Positions 1 to 7,692 are shown, counted from the stretch's first letter. The stretch: 19,004 nucleotides of DNA from Hyphomicrobium_A sp964622715 (GCA_964622715.1 CAZURR010000052.1:1-19004), one strand, 5' to 3'. Made by a program: numbers and translations. The notes: generated from the letters alone by a model not told the origin.

Positions 1-1
1 G

Positions 2-274
2 TGGCCACGAGGTGTGTCAAAAACTGAAGCGGCTTTGCATGACTGGTTGAAGGACGTCGCTCCGAGTCCAGATTTGCGCAAGTGGTATCGTCACGACCTG
101 GCCCGGTGGGAGGAATTCAAAGAGCGCTATCGGGCGCAGCTCACCGAGAAACAGCGCCTTGTCGATCATTTGCGCACGTTGCGTGCTCGTGGTCCCGTCA
201 CTCTGGTATTTGCAGCCAAGGACGAAGAGCACAGCAGTGCTGCTATCCTGAAAGAAGTTCTTGAGCGCGCCTAG
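2..274 (+). CDS. DUF488 family protein, 3' part (5' end outside window)
   Basis: The reading frame is open from base 2 (W-P-R-G-V-S-K) to a TAG at 272-274, giving about 90 residues. The WPRGVSK start followed by an ALHDWLKDVAPS stretch, a K-W-Y-x-H-D segment and a C-terminal VTLVFAAKDEEHSSA motif is the usual second half of the YeaO-like DUF488 family, whose members are about 115-125 residues long. So roughly the first 30 residues lie beyond the window. The GTG at 14 is an internal valine of the conserved RGVSK segment and not the real start. The family is small, soluble and has no established function. It is on the opposite strand to everything else here and converges on the IS remnant, so no operon partner is visible. 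Family assignment is firm; function unknown. Confidence 0.85.
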   Translation, partial: WPRGVSKTEAALHDWLKDVAPSPDLRKWYRHDLARWEEFKERYRAQLTEKQRLVDHLRTLRARGPVTLVFAAKDEEHSSAAILKEVLERA

Positions 275-287
275 TTAAATTGGCGCG
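266..287 (+). terminator. GC-rich hairpin around the DUF488 stop codon
   Basis: CGCGCC at 266-271 pairs perfectly with GGCGCG at 282-287 across a 10-nt AT-rich loop that contains the TAG stop. It is placed as a transcript-end hairpin, but there is no following T run, so intrinsic termination is only a possibility. Confidence 0.3.
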
Positions 288-569
288 ATGTGATGTGTGA
301 CAGTGTGCTTGCAAGAAGCCAGAGCCAGGGACGTCCGGGTCATATTTAATCCGGCCAAGAACCCGGCTGAGGACAGGCTCACGGTCGGGAGCATCAGGCT
401 CCGTACGCTCTTCTGAATGTCCGCTTTACCCCCGAAAGCGGATTGGACACATCGTTCAAGCTCGTATCGCCGCAGACCTGAGATGTGCTGAACCTCGTCG
501 TCTTTTTGAGCAGATCGCAAGGACAATGTTCTGCGCCGAGAAGCCCACAGCTTTTAGTGACGTGACGTC
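275..569. other. Intergenic stretch with short palindromes, no convincing gene
   Basis: No supported gene lies here. The stretch holds a 5-bp stem (GGAGC at 388-392, GCTCC at 398-402) and the stronger 8-bp palindrome at 420-442 listed separately. A minus-strand reading through it gives the sequence SAFGGKADIQ, a pattern familiar from spurious hypothetical proteins annotated over dispersed palindromic repeats in Bradyrhizobium-like genomes. The frame that continues from the IS orfB fragment (stop at 394) loses all transposase similarity below about 570, so this stretch is host or foreign DNA joined to a broken IS. Confidence 0.5.
420..442. repeat. Palindromic element, likely dispersed 'SAFGGKAD' repeat
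   Basis: TCCGCTTT at 420-427 is an exact inverted copy of AAAGCGGA at 435-442, with the 7-nt spacer ACCCCCG. Read on the minus strand its core translates as SAFGGKAD, a string met in many spurious short proteins of Bradyrhizobium and relatives. The inverted repeat is seen directly. That it is one copy of a dispersed family is recalled knowledge and cannot be tested within one window, because no second copy is present here. Confidence 0.55.
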
Positions 570-705
570 GGATGAGCCGGGCCTCCTCTATGGCCATGCC
601 TTCAGGCTCGTCGTAATAGGTCGAGCGCGCCAACCCCATCAGTCGGCATCCTTCGCTGATGGAGAGACCTTCGGGCCGGCAACGACGCAGGAGGGCACGT
701 TTTTC
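570..705 (-). pseudogene. IS3-family transposase orfB, N-terminal fragment
   Basis: Starting from GAA at 705-703 the -1 frame relative to orfA reads EKRALLRRC, then SISEGCRLMGLARSTYYDEP and ends family-like with EEARLI near 570. This is the N-terminal region of IS3-family OrfB, upstream of the DDE integrase core. After that point the frame stays open to 394 but reads unrelated sequence. Over 200 residues with all catalytic acidic residues are absent, so this is a broken gene. In intact relatives OrfB is made as an OrfAB fusion by -1 frameshifting; the A-rich stretch at the join (five A residues, plus-strand T at 700-704) lies where slippage would be expected, although it is not a perfect slippery heptamer. 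Confidence 0.75.
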
Positions 706-992
706 GGCAGGCGCGCATTTTGCAAAGCCCCCTTTAGAAACTCGTTCTCAAGGGCGAGTTTGCCCACAAGCCGTTCGAGCGCGGCGATGCGAGCCTGATA
801 GTCCTGCAGAAGATCGGCTGCCGTGGTGTCGTCATTGAGTTGCCCGCCGGTCTCGTATCTCGCAATCCACAGCCGGATCACGTTACGGCTGACATCGTGG
901 CGCTTGGAGAGCCCATAGAGCGTCTCCCCGGCCAGGTACTCCTGGACGACTTGGCGTTTGAACTCGGCGGAATAGTTGTGCTGCTTGGCCAT
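639..992 (-). CDS. IS3-family transposase OrfA (helix-turn-helix protein)
   Basis: Product of 117 residues starting MAKQHNYSAEFKRQVV. Residues about 8-55 form the HTH_Tnp_1-type helix-turn-helix (AGETLYGLSKRHDVSRNVIRLWIARY) that binds the IS ends. Residues about 70-95 (QARIAALERLVGKLALENEFL) form the leucine-zipper-like coiled coil used for multimerisation in IS3-family OrfA. The ATG at 992 is chosen over an in-frame upstream ATG at 1040 because AGGAG (1004-1000 on the minus strand) sits 7 nt before it. Residues after about 95 are the out-of-frame overlap with orfB. The partner orfB is truncated, so this protein, if made, could only act as a DNA-binding regulator. Confidence 0.8.
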   Translation of the reverse strand: MAKQHNYSAEFKRQVVQEYLAGETLYGLSKRHDVSRNVIRLWIARYETGGQLNDDTTAADLLQDYQARIAALERLVGKLALENEFLKGALQNARLPKNVPSCVVAGPKVSPSAKDAD

Positions 993-1013
993 GGGCTTTC
1001 TCCTTGAAAGCCC
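993..1013 (-). promoter_or_regulatory. RBS-presenting hairpin directly before IS orfA
   Basis: On the minus strand, GGGCTTTC (1013-1006) and GAAAGCCC (1000-993) form a perfect 8-bp stem closing the 5-nt loop AAGGA. The ATG of orfA follows the stem without a gap. The Shine-Dalgarno is therefore held in the loop and stem flank. Control of transposase translation by RNA structure over the ribosome binding site is known in other IS elements; that it operates here is inference. Confidence 0.55.
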
Positions 1014-1070
1014 GGCTTCAATTATCCGATTCTCGATCACCTAGCTGTCCACCCCAAGGGGTGCACTCCA

Positions 1071-1195
1071 ACGCACTGACGCACGCTGCTCTGATTATCA
1101 ACTTGAAACTAGGATTTCTCGGTAAGACAGACGAGGAAGTTTACGTGGCGCAGATGCTCATGCAGTATTTGAACTCACGCGGGATAGTGGCATAG
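1071..1195 (+). other. Possible C-terminal gene fragment next to IS end
   Basis: A plus-strand frame enters from the IS remnant (ATG at 1004) and ends at TAG 1193-1195. Beyond the presumed IS boundary it reads about 40 residues including KTDEEVYVAQMLMQYLNSRG, which has the look of a real soluble protein tail. The base composition is more AT-rich than the flanking genes. I do not recognise a family. It may be the 3' remnant of a gene cut by the IS insertion, or chance. Confidence 0.2.
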
Positions 1196-1198
1196 GCC

Positions 1199-1217
1199 GA
1201 GCACTGGGGTAGTGCTC
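1199..1217 (-). terminator. Hairpin after treY, candidate end of the operon
   Basis: GAGCACT at 1199-1205 pairs exactly with AGTGCTC at 1211-1217 over the loop GGGGT. It begins about 10 nt past the treY TGA (1229-1227), the right place for an operon-end structure. There is no T run after it on the minus strand, so it is either a weak or factor-assisted terminator or an RNA 3'-end stabiliser. Confidence 0.5.
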
Positions 1218-1226
1218 AGGCGCCTT

Positions 1227-3965
1227 TCACGCACTTGAAATGGCAACTTGTCTATGTCTGCAAAGCCGTTCGTTTGCCAGCACGGCCACCGAAAAGTGCT
1301 GTAGGATTTCTCCAACCGAAAGGCAGCACGTAGCCGCAACAGACTCACCCATAGCTACATTAAACCAACGGTACCCCAAGAGGGGCTGCGCCAGCTTAAC
1401 AACGGTGCTGCCCCAGATCTCTCGCGGAACGAGCGGCACATTTTGTCCGTCCAGGAGGTTGAGGCAGACCCTGGGCACGATCGTGACCACCGCCTCTGCG
1501 CCAAAAACGCGCGCGAACGCCACTACGTGGTTGGCCGCCACGCCGTCCACCTCGAGTGGCACGTAGTCGCCTTGGGCGAAGAGATCCTTTGCGCTTGAGC
1601 GCAATTTCAACCCGACGTGGAGCATGCGCATCTTGACCGCACCGGAGCGCCAGTCGGCAAGCAGCGCATCGGCTGCCAGTTCGTCGATCTTCTCTTGGAG
1701 TAGTTGACGCTGATCGAAGTCGATCGCGCGTCGGTTATCAGGATCGACGAGGCTCAGATCCCAAAGTTCGGTGCCCTGGTAAATGTCGGGCACGCCTGGG
1801 GCGGTTAGTTTGATTGCCATCTGCGAAAGGCTATTGAGCGCCCCGGCCAGAAAGACCGGCTCACAGGTCGCGACGAAGTCCTGCAAAAACGACTGCGCGA
1901 CTGCAGGATCAAGCACCGTGCGTGTGAAGCTCTCTATGGCCTCCTCATACTCGGCATTTTGCCCCGTCCAGCTCGTGTGCAATTTAGCTTCGCGCACCGC
2001 CTTCAGCATGAAGTGGGTCATACGCTCCGAGAGGTCGACCATCCCATTCAGGTTGCCGAGCGTGAGATCGGCCGGCCAGGCCCCGGCAAGAGCCTGATAG
2101 AACATCCATTCGACCTCAGGTTCCGGCGCATAGACGCCTTCGACATTGCAGCGGAAGACGGCATTGAGATCAGCCCAGCGATGCACCGCGCCGGCCCATT
2201 CCTGTGGCATCTCGCTCAGCACATAGAGACGCGCGCGAGCATCTTCGCCACGCTTCGTGTCGTGGGTCGATGTTGCGCTCAGCCCGGCCGGTTGCTCGCG
2301 CAAACGCTGCGCCATCGCAGCATGAAATTCGCCCAAAGGTGCGCCAAAACGGTCGGGCTCTCCGCCGACCTCGTTCAGTGCAATCAACCGGTTGTAGCGA
2401 TAAAATGTAGTGTCCTCGAGTGCCTTCGCCATCACCGGCCCGGTTGTCTGCTGGAAGCGCGTGGCAAATTCAAGAGCAATCGCCTGATCCTCTGGCGCCT
2501 CAAACTCGAGCTCCAACACTCGCCCCAGGAAGTCGATCGCCTCTTCGTCTTCCACCTCGCGCGTTGCCTTCGCATTGCTCACCGCAGCCTCAAGGATGGC
2601 GCAATCCTCCGCTCCCGCGCCCGTGACATCCACGTATGTCCTATAGACGGGTAGCGCCGCGGCAAGTTCAATGATGGCACGGCGCAACGTATCGCTGCCG
2701 AGATCGCGCGTCTCCAAATGGCGCGCAGCCAAGGCCGCAGCCATGTCCTTGAGGTGTTCGAGTTCGCCGGCGAGGTTGCGTATGAAGATTCGCCGCTTGG
2801 CGCCGAGCACCAAAGATTTGTAGTCGACGTCTTCTTTCAGGAAATCGCAGTATGCGCTGGTTATTCCTGCTTCGCCACGGCTATCCACCAATAGCTCGGC
2901 GAGCAACCTGATGAATTCATACCCCGTCGTGCCGGCAACCGGCCAATCGCTGCGCAGGTCCTCTCCCGCCTCTAGGATCTTTTCGACCAAGAGATAAAGT
3001 GGCTCAACTTCGCCGAACAGATTCTGCAGTCGCTCCAAATACCCTTTGGGATCGGCGAGACCATCGATGTGATCCAGGCGTAAACCTTCAACGCTGCCGG
3101 TCATGACAAGCTCGCCGACCCGCGCGTGCAGCTCATCGAACACACGAGGCCGCTCAATCTTGAGCCCCACCAGATCAGCAATTTCGAAGAAACGGCGGTA
3201 GGTCAGTGCCTCGCGCGCGGCGCGCCAATGAATAAGCCGCCAAACCTGCATCTCATGCAATTCGTGAAGTGCGCCGGTGTCTTCTACGACGTCGGCAATC
3301 GCCTGACCAACGGCTCCGCGTGCCGTTTCATCGTGTGCGATGGCTGCAAACTCGCCCTTAAGTTCGGCTGAGGTCTCCGGCGTCGCCACAGCAAAGCGCC
3401 GCGCCCATTCGGCAAATTCCTCTCCTTGCGCGCGGGTAAGCACCTGCGCATAGGACGTCGGTGTCAGCGGCAGTTTGAGCCCGCGATATGTGAAGGTGAA
3501 ACCACCGTCGCGGGCGTCGAAATGAAGGGCAAACTCTCCTGTTTGGAGCGCTTGACCGTAGCTGCTCCCAAGAGCGGGTATAAGCAGTTTTGTAGCCGAC
3601 CAGTCTATGTCGAAGAACTGCGCACAATCGCTGGCCTCGCCCCATTCCAACACGTCGCGCCAATGAGGATTTTGCGTGGTTGCGCTCATGTGATTGGGAA
3701 CGAAGTCAAGAATGAGCCCGATCCCCTCAGACCGGAGCGCAGCGATCATCCGCTCGAAGCCTTCTTCGCCGCCGAGCTGGGTGTCGATTACCCGATTGTC
3801 GACGACGTCGTAGCCGTGCGTTGAGCCAGGTTCGGCCTGAAAGATGGGCGAGGCATAGACGTGACTGATGCCGAGCCGCGACAGATAGGGCGCGAGCTTG
3901 GCCGCAAGTTCGAACGTCATGCCGTTACGGAACTGCAGCCGGTAGGTGGCGGATGGGGTGATCAT
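1227..3965 (-). CDS. treY: Maltooligosyl trehalose synthase TreY (GH13)
   Basis: 912 residues. TreY (EC 5.4.99.15) turns the reducing-end alpha-1,4 bond of a maltodextrin into an alpha,alpha-1,1 bond, giving maltooligosyl trehalose, the substrate of TreZ; cytosolic. The N-terminus (TYRLQFRNGMTFE, then YASPIF and GSTHGYDV at about 38-54) is TreY-specific. The four GH13 regions are visible: DFVPNHM 87-93, GLRLDHIDGL 294-303 (nucleophile D298), LLVEKI 325-330 (acid/base E328) and STHDTKRGEDARAR 566-579 (D569). The TreY-type helical insertions lie between regions 3 and 4. The last about 15 residues (NERLCRHRQVAISSA) look like an extra tail past the usual end. The ATG at 3965 overlaps the malQ TGA (ATGA), which fixes the start and suggests coupled translation. 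It is the last gene of the operon. Confidence 0.95.
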   Translation of the reverse strand: MITPSATYRLQFRNGMTFELAAKLAPYLSRLGISHVYASPIFQAEPGSTHGYDVVDNRVIDTQLGGEEGFERMIAALRSEGIGLILDFVPNHMSATTQNPHWRDVLEWGEASDCAQFFDIDWSATKLLIPALGSSYGQALQTGEFALHFDARDGGFTFTYRGLKLPLTPTSYAQVLTRAQGEEFAEWARRFAVATPETSAELKGEFAAIAHDETARGAVGQAIADVVEDTGALHELHEMQVWRLIHWRAAREALTYRRFFEIADLVGLKIERPRVFDELHARVGELVMTGSVEGLRLDHIDGLADPKGYLERLQNLFGEVEPLYLLVEKILEAGEDLRSDWPVAGTTGYEFIRLLAELLVDSRGEAGITSAYCDFLKEDVDYKSLVLGAKRRIFIRNLAGELEHLKDMAAALAARHLETRDLGSDTLRRAIIELAAALPVYRTYVDVTGAGAEDCAILEAAVSNAKATREVEDEEAIDFLGRVLELEFEAPEDQAIALEFATRFQQTTGPVMAKALEDTTFYRYNRLIALNEVGGEPDRFGAPLGEFHAAMAQRLREQPAGLSATSTHDTKRGEDARARLYVLSEMPQEWAGAVHRWADLNAVFRCNVEGVYAPEPEVEWMFYQALAGAWPADLTLGNLNGMVDLSERMTHFMLKAVREAKLHTSWTGQNAEYEEAIESFTRTVLDPAVAQSFLQDFVATCEPVFLAGALNSLSQMAIKLTAPGVPDIYQGTELWDLSLVDPDNRRAIDFDQRQLLQEKIDELAADALLADWRSGAVKMRMLHVGLKLRSSAKDLFAQGDYVPLEVDGVAANHVVAFARVFGAEAVVTIVPRVCLNLLDGQNVPLVPREIWGSTVVKLAQPLLGYRWFNVAMGESVAATCCLSVGEILQHFSVAVLANERLCRHRQVAISSA

Positions 3966-5851
3966 TGGTTGCGTGGGCGCTCGTGGGAGACAGCGCGCGT
4001 AATATCCTGAAAAAGCCTCATCCAGGGAATTTCCTCCAGGTCGGCGGGCAGCTTGCGCCGCCAGTTGGGATGCTCATCTACCGTTCCAGGCAAATTGGCC
4101 TGTTTCTTCATACCTGCCAAATCCTCAATCTGAATTGCGACAAGCCTTGACGAGGCTTTGGCGAGCAGGGCATGCGCGGCAACACACAGGTGATCCGGCA
4201 GCTCCTCCGGGCACGGCGTCGCACCGTTCAACACAGGCTCCAGACTGGGAGGCAGAAGGTCCGTGGATTTGAGAGCGGCAAGCAGAAGAATGCGATCAAG
4301 GGTGCGAGCAGCGCGCATGTTTGCAGCGTTCTCCGGCGACGAGAGCCCTGTCCGCTCGCGCTCGCCGATGTCGCTCCCGGCCCACCAGCCTTTGAGCGTT
4401 GGGAGATCGTGCGTGGAGAGACAAGCAAGCGCTTTGTGCGAATAAGCGTGGGGAGGGCGAAACTTGCCATCACGTTCCTTCTCGAAATAGAGCACGCGGT
4501 AGCCCTGAATCTCCGCTTCGCTCATCACGTCCCGAAATCCCGGGGGCACCGTGCCGAGGTCCTCCCCAATCACGACGGCACTTAGTTGGCGGGAGATTTG
4601 AGCCAAACGATGGAGCATCTCGCCCGCTGGAAAGCGTACGTAGGCGCCATCCGTGGCACGGGCGTTAGTGGGAATCCAATAGAGCCGCACCAGCCCCATG
4701 ACGTGATCGATGCGCACGGCCCCAGCACTGCGCATGAGCTCCCGGAGCATGGCTTCGAGCGGTTCGAAATCATGGGCGCGCAATGCAGTCGGCGAGAGCG
4801 GTGCGAGCCCCCAATCCTGACCGTTGTCATTAAACATATCGGGTGGCGCTCCGATGCGCACGCCCCGTACAGCCGTGTCCGGCTGAGACCATGTATCGGC
4901 GCCGTCAGGGGCCACGCCCACGGCCAGATCGAGGTAGAGGCCAATGCACATGCCGGCAGCTTTGGCCCGTTCCTGCACCTCTCTCAACTGGGTTTCGGCC
5001 ACCCATTGCAGCCACTTATGGAACTCGATGCGTCCCTTGTTTTCCCGTTCGAACCGCCGCACGGCATGGCTATCAAAGTTACGATATCGCTCTGGCCACG
5101 TATGCCAGCCACTGTGATATCTTTTCGCAACAAGCATTTCTGACAACGCTTCGTAGAGGGCGAACCGCTTCAGGGCGCTCCCACGGTCCGCGCAGAAAGC
5201 TTTGAAAGACCTCGTGGCCTTGTTGCCTGGGCGCTTACTCAAAGCGCAATGGTTTTGGTAACCGGCCTCAAACGCCCGCCGCTTGAGATGCGCCACTTGC
5301 GCATAGTCGACTAGTTCACTGGCACGTGCGGCCTGAATCCCGACCACGTCTACCCCAATCGCACCGGACGCCAATCGATGGACCGCAATATAGAAAGGAT
5401 TGAGGAACAACCGGCTTGAAGGCGCATAAGGGCTGTAGCGGCGGGCATCGGCGAAAAAGAGAGCATGCAGCGGACTGACACCGATGAAATCGGCACCGGC
5501 GCGCGCCGCAAGCTCGGCCAGCTGCGCCAGATCCTCGAAATCGCCGATACCCCAGTTGTGCGCCGACCGCAGCCCGTAAAGCTGGCAAGTAATGCCCCAG
5601 AAGCGGCCCTCTGCGAGCCAGTCGGGCATGAAGCAGCGTGCGTTGAACGGAGCGACGCCGTCGTTCTGCTCAATCTGCGGCGCAGACTTGAGGCTGGCTT
5701 CGACCTCACCCTCGTCCGCCGCCGCAACGCCCAAAGCGTGCAGCACTTCGCGCTTGGTCTCGTCACTGACGATGCAGTGCTCACCCCTCTCGCTGACATA
5801 GCTGAGCTCGATACCATACGCTTGAGCTAATCGGTCAAGGGTCTCGCTCAT
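3962..5851 (-). CDS. malQ: 4-alpha-glucanotransferase (amylomaltase) MalQ, GH77
   Basis: 629 residues. MalQ (EC 2.4.1.25) transfers alpha-1,4-glucan segments between maltodextrins, releasing glucose and rebuilding chains long enough for TreY or phosphorylase. Residues 1-60 form a small N-terminal domain. The catalytic part begins around 85 (RFWGITCQLYGLRSAHNWGI), with GDFEDLAQLA at 103-112. Active-site motifs are VRIDHVMGL 379-387 (nucleophile D382), VIGEDLGTVP 427-436 (acid/base E430) and STHDLPT 479-485 (D482). The frame extends upstream to 5992, but the ATG at 5851 is chosen because it shares its A with the treZ stop (TGATG) and restores the family's normal N-terminus. The stop overlaps the treY start (ATGA). 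In this operon it most likely recycles the short oligosaccharides left by GlgX, TreY and TreZ. Confidence 0.93.
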   Translation of the reverse strand: MSETLDRLAQAYGIELSYVSERGEHCIVSDETKREVLHALGVAAADEGEVEASLKSAPQIEQNDGVAPFNARCFMPDWLAEGRFWGITCQLYGLRSAHNWGIGDFEDLAQLAELAARAGADFIGVSPLHALFFADARRYSPYAPSSRLFLNPFYIAVHRLASGAIGVDVVGIQAARASELVDYAQVAHLKRRAFEAGYQNHCALSKRPGNKATRSFKAFCADRGSALKRFALYEALSEMLVAKRYHSGWHTWPERYRNFDSHAVRRFERENKGRIEFHKWLQWVAETQLREVQERAKAAGMCIGLYLDLAVGVAPDGADTWSQPDTAVRGVRIGAPPDMFNDNGQDWGLAPLSPTALRAHDFEPLEAMLRELMRSAGAVRIDHVMGLVRLYWIPTNARATDGAYVRFPAGEMLHRLAQISRQLSAVVIGEDLGTVPPGFRDVMSEAEIQGYRVLYFEKERDGKFRPPHAYSHKALACLSTHDLPTLKGWWAGSDIGERERTGLSSPENAANMRAARTLDRILLLAALKSTDLLPPSLEPVLNGATPCPEELPDHLCVAAHALLAKASSRLVAIQIEDLAGMKKQANLPGTVDEHPNWRRKLPADLEEIPWMRLFQDITRAVSHERPRNQ

Positions 5852-7692
5852 CACGGTTCTACAATTCTGGCGACAACGGACCAGGGGGGCAGCGTGCCCG
5901 ATCGCAGACCGGCGTCGCAGCCAGGCACGCTCTCGTAGATAAGCCTTCCAGCGGCCCATATCCGTTCCGGAAGTGCGGACGGCACAGGCCATGTCTTATC
6001 ATGGAGGCTGGCAAACATCGTCAGATCGCAACCATCACCAAGACGCCATGTGACGGCGAGACCACCATTATCGGCGCCGAGCACCTTTCCTGCATTGCCT
6101 TTGACACTAGCTAGTCGTGGCGCGATCTCCCGCCGCCTGATCGCGAGCAATCGCGTCACCAAGTCGAGGTGAACGCAGTGCGGCGACTGCGCGGCCTCAA
6201 TCCAATCGATCTTCGAGGACTCGAACGTGCTCAACGCATTGGGGTCGGGAATGCGCTCGCGATTTTTGGGATCGCGAAAGCTGCGCCACTTGCGAAACTC
6301 GTTGCGCCGTCCCTCGCGCACTTGCCGCGCCAGCTCGCCATGAAAATCCGTGAAGTAACAGAATGGCCGTGTCTCTCCCCACTCCTCGCCCATGAAGAGC
6401 AGCGGAGTGTGCGGGCTCAACAGGAGGATTGCAGTCAGCGCGTCGAGGGTCTCCGGCGAGGTCAGGCACGCCAGTCGTTCGCCAAACGCGCGGTTCCCGA
6501 CTTGGTCATGGTTCTGCAGGAAGTCGATGAACGCCAGCGGCGATAATCCGGCGCTTGGCTCACCGCGCCTTGCACTGTCGCGAAATGGGGAGGGCTCGCC
6601 CTGGTAGACGTAGCCTTCCGCCAGCGACCGCGCGAGCTTGGCTATGGGGTCGTCAGTGTAATCGCGATAGTAACCGTCGGGCTCGCCCGTTGCGATGACG
6701 TGAATCGCGTGATGAAAGTCGTCGTTCCACTCTCCCGTGTACAACTTCGGGGCTCCGTCTGCCCGCTCGTGGAGGAACGTAACGTTGCGATCGTCCTCGG
6801 TAGTCAGGTGCACTTGGCGGTCCTTGACGCGCTCGTGCACCGTGGTTGCGAGCTCCTCGAGCAGCGACGGCTTCTCGTCATCGTGGATCTGGTCGACGGC
6901 ATCGAGGCGCAGTCCGTCGAACCTGTATTCCTCGATCCAGTAGAGGGCGTTCTCGATAAAGAATGCCCTTACCGGAGCACGATCGTAGGCGATAGCATCG
7001 CCCCATGGCGTGTGTCGATCCGGATTGAAGAAATCGGGAGCGTAGGAATGCAGGTAGTTTCCGTCGGGACCAAAGTGATTGTAGACGACATCGAGAAAGA
7101 CCATGAGCCCGCGCTCGTGTGCGGCGTCGATGAGGTGCTTGAGTTGCTCGGGCCCACCGTAAGCGACATGCGGTGCGTAAATTAGAACGCCATCATAACC
7201 CCAGCCCCGGTTTCCGGAGAACTGTGCGACGGGCATGAGCTCCACCACGGTCACGCCGAGTTTCACCAAGTGATCGAGCTTGCTCTCGACGCCGGCAAAC
7301 GTGCCCTCCGCGGTGAAGGTGCCGGGGTGCAGCTCGTAAATAACCGCTTCTTCCCAGGGTCGGCCGCGCCAGTCGCCGCTCTTCCATTCGTAGGCCCGCG
7401 GATCAATAAGCCGTGAGGGGCCGTGCACGTCGCGCCTCTGGGAGCGCGCGGCCGGATCGGGCACGCGGATGCCGTTGGGAAGCAGGAATAAATAGCTGTC
7501 GCCGATCCCGACCAAGTCCGTTTCGACCTCAAACCAGCCGTCCTCGGATCGTGACATTGGTTCTGTCGCGCCGCTCGGTACGGCGACAAGTGACAATGAG
7601 TCGAGTGCGTGTGCCCAAAGGCGAAAACGCGCGCCAGCGCCAGACAGAAGTTCGGCCCCCCAGGTCCGTTCCAGGGAATAGCGTGTCCCCAT
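5851..7692 (-). CDS. treZ: Maltooligosyl trehalose trehalohydrolase TreZ (GH13)
   Basis: 613 residues. TreZ (EC 3.2.1.141) cleaves the alpha-1,4 bond next to the trehalosyl end made by TreY, releasing free trehalose and a shortened maltodextrin. An N-terminal CBM48-like beta domain (about 1-100: WGAELLSGAGARFRLWAHA, then DPAARSQ) precedes the barrel, which opens with WEEAVIYELHPGTFTAEGTF (113-132). Active-site regions are DVVYNHFGPDGNY 201-213, FDGLRLDAVDQI 258-269 (nucleophile D264), LTTEDDRN 296-303 (E299) and FLQNHDQVGNR 391-401 (D396). Length is typical. The ATG at 7692 shares its A with the glgX stop (TGATG), and its own stop shares its A with the malQ start. TreZ is thus translated between its glucan-trimming partners; treY is two genes downstream. 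Confidence 0.95.
   Translation of the reverse strand: MGTRYSLERTWGAELLSGAGARFRLWAHALDSLSLVAVPSGATEPMSRSEDGWFEVETDLVGIGDSYLFLLPNGIRVPDPAARSQRRDVHGPSRLIDPRAYEWKSGDWRGRPWEEAVIYELHPGTFTAEGTFAGVESKLDHLVKLGVTVVELMPVAQFSGNRGWGYDGVLIYAPHVAYGGPEQLKHLIDAAHERGLMVFLDVVYNHFGPDGNYLHSYAPDFFNPDRHTPWGDAIAYDRAPVRAFFIENALYWIEEYRFDGLRLDAVDQIHDDEKPSLLEELATTVHERVKDRQVHLTTEDDRNVTFLHERADGAPKLYTGEWNDDFHHAIHVIATGEPDGYYRDYTDDPIAKLARSLAEGYVYQGEPSPFRDSARRGEPSAGLSPLAFIDFLQNHDQVGNRAFGERLACLTSPETLDALTAILLLSPHTPLLFMGEEWGETRPFCYFTDFHGELARQVREGRRNEFRKWRSFRDPKNRERIPDPNALSTFESSKIDWIEAAQSPHCVHLDLVTRLLAIRRREIAPRLASVKGNAGKVLGADNGGLAVTWRLGDGCDLTMFASLHDKTWPVPSALPERIWAAGRLIYESVPGCDAGLRSGTLPPWSVVARIVEP

Larger units (their letters stand above)
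570..1070 (-). mobile_element. IS3-family insertion sequence remnant
   Basis: The stretch carries a full-looking orfA and only the first about 45 codons of orfB, in the -1 frame relation typical of IS3-family elements. Most of the integrase-like DDE domain of orfB is missing, so the element cannot transpose by itself. The inner boundary near 570 is where orfB similarity ends after the EEARLI motif. The outer boundary near 1070 is a guess: read on the minus strand, a TG-initiated sequence TGGAGTGCACCCC begins at 1070 and could be the terminal inverted repeat. No matching opposite end or target duplication was found, as expected for a truncated copy. Confidence 0.75.

Noticed and set aside
275..526. 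83-codon minus-strand open frame containing SAFGGKADIQ
   Set aside because: It runs across a palindromic repeat and has no domain; this sequence pattern is typical of spurious calls over a dispersed repeat.
1959..2654. 231-codon plus-strand open frame opposite treY
   Set aside because: Antisense shadow of a well-conserved TreY region; no family-like motif in its translation.
5852..5992. Upstream extension of the malQ frame by 47 codons
   Set aside because: It would overlap the treZ C-terminus deeply and reads Arg/Cys-rich non-family sequence; the TGATG junction ATG at 5851 fits the family N-terminus.
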